From Bacillota bacterium (GTDB lineage Bacteria > Bacillota > Limnochordia > JAAZLZ01), in the NCBI GenBank assembly GCA_012522085.1, contig JAAYLE010000120.1, positions 1 to 45,482 on the forward strand: a DNA stretch of 45,482 nt, written 5' to 3'. The translations under genes were made by a program, and so were the position numbers. Positions 44,836 through 45,482 of the stretch are shown one piece after another. Each line of letters begins with the position of its first letter. Position 1 is the stretch's first letter. The notes below the pieces were generated by a model. That model saw only the letters and a program-made list of their open reading frames with translations. It searched no databases and was not told the origin of the DNA.

Positions 44836-45482
44836 TTACACGTCCAGCTTGCCCTCTCTTTGTGCAGTGATATATTCCGCACAAAATTCATCTTGGCCTA
44901 ACACGGCACGGGCAGCGTACACGTGGGCCATAATTACCTTGTCCAACGGATCCATGATGGCGCTGTCCATCCCCGCGGCCATGGCCATCGCCATGAAGGT
45001 CCGATTGAGAAGCCGCCGCTGGGGAAGCCCAAAGGAAATGTTGCTCAGTCCGCAGGTGATATGAACCGTCGGGTACTTTGCTTTGATGGCCCTGACTGTG
45101 TCCAGAAACATGATCCCGTAATGAGGGCCAGTGCCTACCGAACGGACCAAGGGGTCCAGGTAGATCCGGTCGGGATCGATGCCTTCTTCACCCAGGCTGT
45201 CAACCAGCCGGCTGGCATACTCTAAACCCTGCTCCACAGTCTCCGGCATCCCCTTATCATCCATGCACAGGGCCACCACGGAGCAATCGGTTTCTTTCAG
45301 AAGGGGCAGGATGGCTTCGTAGCGCTCCTTCTCCAGACTGATAGAGTTGATCATGGCCGTTCCCTTATGGGCCCCCAAAGCCCGCTCCAAGGCCGCCGGA
45401 TCGGGGCTGTCGAGGCAAAGGGGAACATCCACCACTTCTTGGACCAGCTTAACCAGCCATTCCAAGGTCTCCGGCTCTTTGC
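44836..45482 (-). CDS. Methyltetrahydrofolate:corrinoid methyltransferase, 5' end outside window
   Basis: Pterin-binding TIM-barrel methyltransferase of the AcsE/MtgA/MetH type, which moves a methyl group between methyl-THF and cobalt. The visible part shows LCLDSPDPAALERAL, TAMINSISLEKER, DPLVRSVGTG and the strongly conserved CGLSNISFGLPQRRLLNRTF. The reading frame stays open to the window edge, so the track start at 45465 (a TTG inside the domain) is not the real start. It lies 31 bp before the corrinoid gene on the same strand. Confidence 0.93.
   Translation of the reverse strand, partial: KEPETLEWLVKLVQEVVDVPLCLDSPDPAALERALGAHKGTAMINSISLEKERYEAILPLLKETDCSVVALCMDDKGMPETVEQGLEYASRLVDSLGEEGIDPDRIYLDPLVRSVGTGPHYGIMFLDTVRAIKAKYPTVHITCGLSNISFGLPQRRLLNRTFMAMAMAAGMDSAIMDPLDKVIMAHVYAARAVLGQDEFCAEYITAQREGKLDV

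Overview
The window reads as the chromosome of an anaerobic, fairly GC-rich member of the Bacillota (Firmicutes). Supporting signs are strong AAGGAGG-type ribosome binding sites, frequent TTG and GTG starts, a redox-sensing Rex repressor, a GerMN-domain protein, a bifunctional-nuclease (DUF151) protein, an NADH-linked formate dehydrogenase beside formate-tetrahydrofolate ligase, and TRAP transporters. A lineage near the Limnochordia or Moorellia is plausible, but I cannot place it from the sequence alone. There are no rRNA or tRNA genes, phage genes, insertion sequences or CRISPR arrays.

Layout. 1-8.6 kb: cell-envelope and housekeeping genes (two LysM/M23 peptidases, an orphan metal-type ABC ATPase, a radical SAM protein, Rho, class II fructose-bisphosphate aldolase, a Cys-rich protein, a secreted protein, a DUF151 protein). 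8.6-14.9 kb: a leftward run in the order pyruvoyl arginine decarboxylase, speE, speB, GerMN, argS, pyrG, which couples an arginine-to-polyamine route to translation and CTP synthesis. 14.9-22.4 kb: a rightward block of fhs, ndk and a three-gene formate dehydrogenase, preceded by a leader of about 230 nt that is not assigned to any RNA family. 22.4-28.2 kb: a leftward unit with a GntR regulator, an FAD oxidoreductase and a TAXI-type TRAP transporter; a palindrome-rich operator candidate lies before gntR. 28.2-31.7 kb: a second, DctPQM-type TRAP operon with a hairpin between dctP and dctQ. 31.8-34.8 kb: an SGNH hydrolase, then rex-menG-hepT. 34.9-39.7 kb: a leftward run of a fused ABC ATPase, cobO, phosphohexomutase, htrA and rlmH. 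39.8-43.5 kb: a 54-residue protein and a membrane protein, facing acyl-CoA dehydrogenase-etfB-etfA. 43.5-44.2 kb: about 680 bp with no convincing gene but with a striking pair of direct repeats. 44.2-45.5 kb: a corrinoid protein and a methyltetrahydrofolate methyltransferase cut by the window edge.

How it fits together. One-carbon metabolism is the main theme. Formate dehydrogenase and Fhs form the entry of the methyl branch (CO2, formate, formyl-THF). The corrinoid protein and methyltransferase act at its methyl-THF end. CobO and the neighbouring ABC ATPase could supply the cobamide cofactor. The EtfB carries a motif closer to anaerobic, potentially bifurcating ETFs than to classical ones. 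The TRAP systems and the FAD oxidoreductase suggest uptake and redox use of carboxylates, with substrates unknown.

No completely new multi-gene system is evident. The least explained items are the fhs leader with its small Cys-containing ORF, the ABC ATPase with an extra C-terminal domain beside cobO, the ArgRS lacking a normal HIGH motif, the peptidase with an altered zinc ligand, the 20-nt direct repeats near 44.05 kb, and the palindromic cluster before gntR.
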